In this document: piece after piece, positions 63,830 through 64,000 of the stretch
How positions within the stretch are numbered: the first letter of the stretch is position 1
How the letters are laid out: every line of letters starts with the position of its first letter
NCBI RefSeq assembly: GCF_004168205.1
Contig: NZ_RCYB01000001.1
Span: forward strand, 1 to 64,000
DNA: 64,000 nt
DNA from: Catenibacterium sp. co_0103
GTDB taxonomy: Bacteria > Bacillota_I > Bacilli_A > Erysipelotrichales > Coprobacillaceae
Reading direction: 5' to 3'
The notes under the pieces: model-generated
The model's input: only the letters and a program-made list of their open reading frames with translations
Databases searched by the model: none
Told to the model about the DNA's origin: nothing
Made by a program: the position numbers and the translations under genes

Positions 63830-64000
63830 ATGAGATCAATCAAAGAAACAACGACAAATACAATCATTATTAAGAAATCAGAATTCATTACTACCCTAAT
63901 TCCATGTAATGATGAAAAAGAAATAAAAGACTTAATAGAACTTTATTCCAAAGATGATGCAACACATAACTGTGTTGCTTATCGAGTAGGTCCTTTAGAA
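63830..64000 (+). CDS. YigZ/IMPACT family protein (partial, runs off the window)
   Basis: Fifty-seven codons are visible. IIIKKSEFITTLIPCNDEKEIKDLIELYSKDDATHNCVAYRVG matches the start of the YigZ/IMPACT domain, in particular the D-A-T-H-N-C-x-A-Y-R block. Function in bacteria is unclear, with ribosome or translation-stress links in homologues. A TATAAT-like box (63808-63813) lies just upstream. Confidence 0.85.
   Translation, partial: MRSIKETTTNTIIIKKSEFITTLIPCNDEKEIKDLIELYSKDDATHNCVAYRVGPLE

Overview
This window looks like a chromosomal segment of a low-GC Gram-positive gut anaerobe. The AT-rich genes, A/G-rich Shine-Dalgarno sites, V-type ATPase operon, many cellobiose-class PTS genes and MurNAc-6-phosphate recycling genes suggest an Erysipelotrichia/Coprobacillaceae-type Firmicute (a Catenibacterium-like organism is my best guess, not proven). 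TGA is used as a stop codon, so the standard code applies. No rRNA, tRNA or CRISPR array was seen.

Layout. 1-0.5 kb: tail of an ISL3 transposase entering from the left, plus a small companion ORF. 0.6-3.4 kb: a membrane-anchored NlpC/P60 wall hydrolase and an MFS permease. 3.5-5.9 kb: a graveyard with an ISL3 fragment, a reverse-transcriptase-like fragment split by a 666-bp deletion derivative of an IS605/TnpB element, and a DUF1016 (YhcG) nuclease with N-terminal damage. 6-16 kb: a ten-gene V-type ATPase operon with two different subunit I genes. 16.4-26.6 kb: HAD phosphatase, homoserine dehydrogenase, PgsA-type enzyme, two paralogous peptide-binding lipoproteins, a polytopic protein, a broken MATE pump, a lipoprotein, a DUF1292 protein and an alkyl-DNA repair protein. 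26.6-32.5 kb: MurR-controlled operon for phosphorylated amino-sugar disaccharides (MurQ, small membrane protein, EIIC, sugar kinase, GH1). 32.8-35.2 kb: lipoprotein, rhomboid and murR relics, and a MerR regulator with an unknown protein. 35.4-43.3 kb: PRD regulator, M42 peptidase, PTS IIA/IIB/IIC, M24 peptidase, C-S lyase and RDD protein. 43.5-45 kb: relics (MazG-like, DUF6414, HNH). 45.3-53.6 kb: HTH membrane protein, YxeA, P-type ATPase with a frameshift, DUF6110, EamA permease, transketolase, M20 peptidase and an RpiR fragment. 53.8-57.8 kb: an ammonium transporter gene split by a 2.6-kb IS605-type element that carries TnpB. 57.9-64 kb: HAD phosphatase, unknown proteins, a LytTR relic, a WYL-regulator cluster, DegV and the start of a YigZ protein.

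The strongest unusual signal is the pair of related TnpB elements. The full copy (54285-56913) and the mini copy (4026-4691) keep about 98% identical right ends, where TnpB elements encode their guide RNA. Removing either copy restores an open reading frame, and both empty sites read GTTRTAAGTT. The mini copy lacks a usable tnpB but keeps the guide-RNA-like end, so it could supply a second guide to the TnpB encoded 50 kb away. The full copy's TnpB keeps the RuvC acidic residues but has lost the usual zinc-ribbon cysteines, and its tnpA is dead. The window also shows many decayed genes (at least ten), two catabolic operons with unusual gene combinations, and a duplicated V-ATPase stator subunit in which one copy lacks the essential-arginine region.
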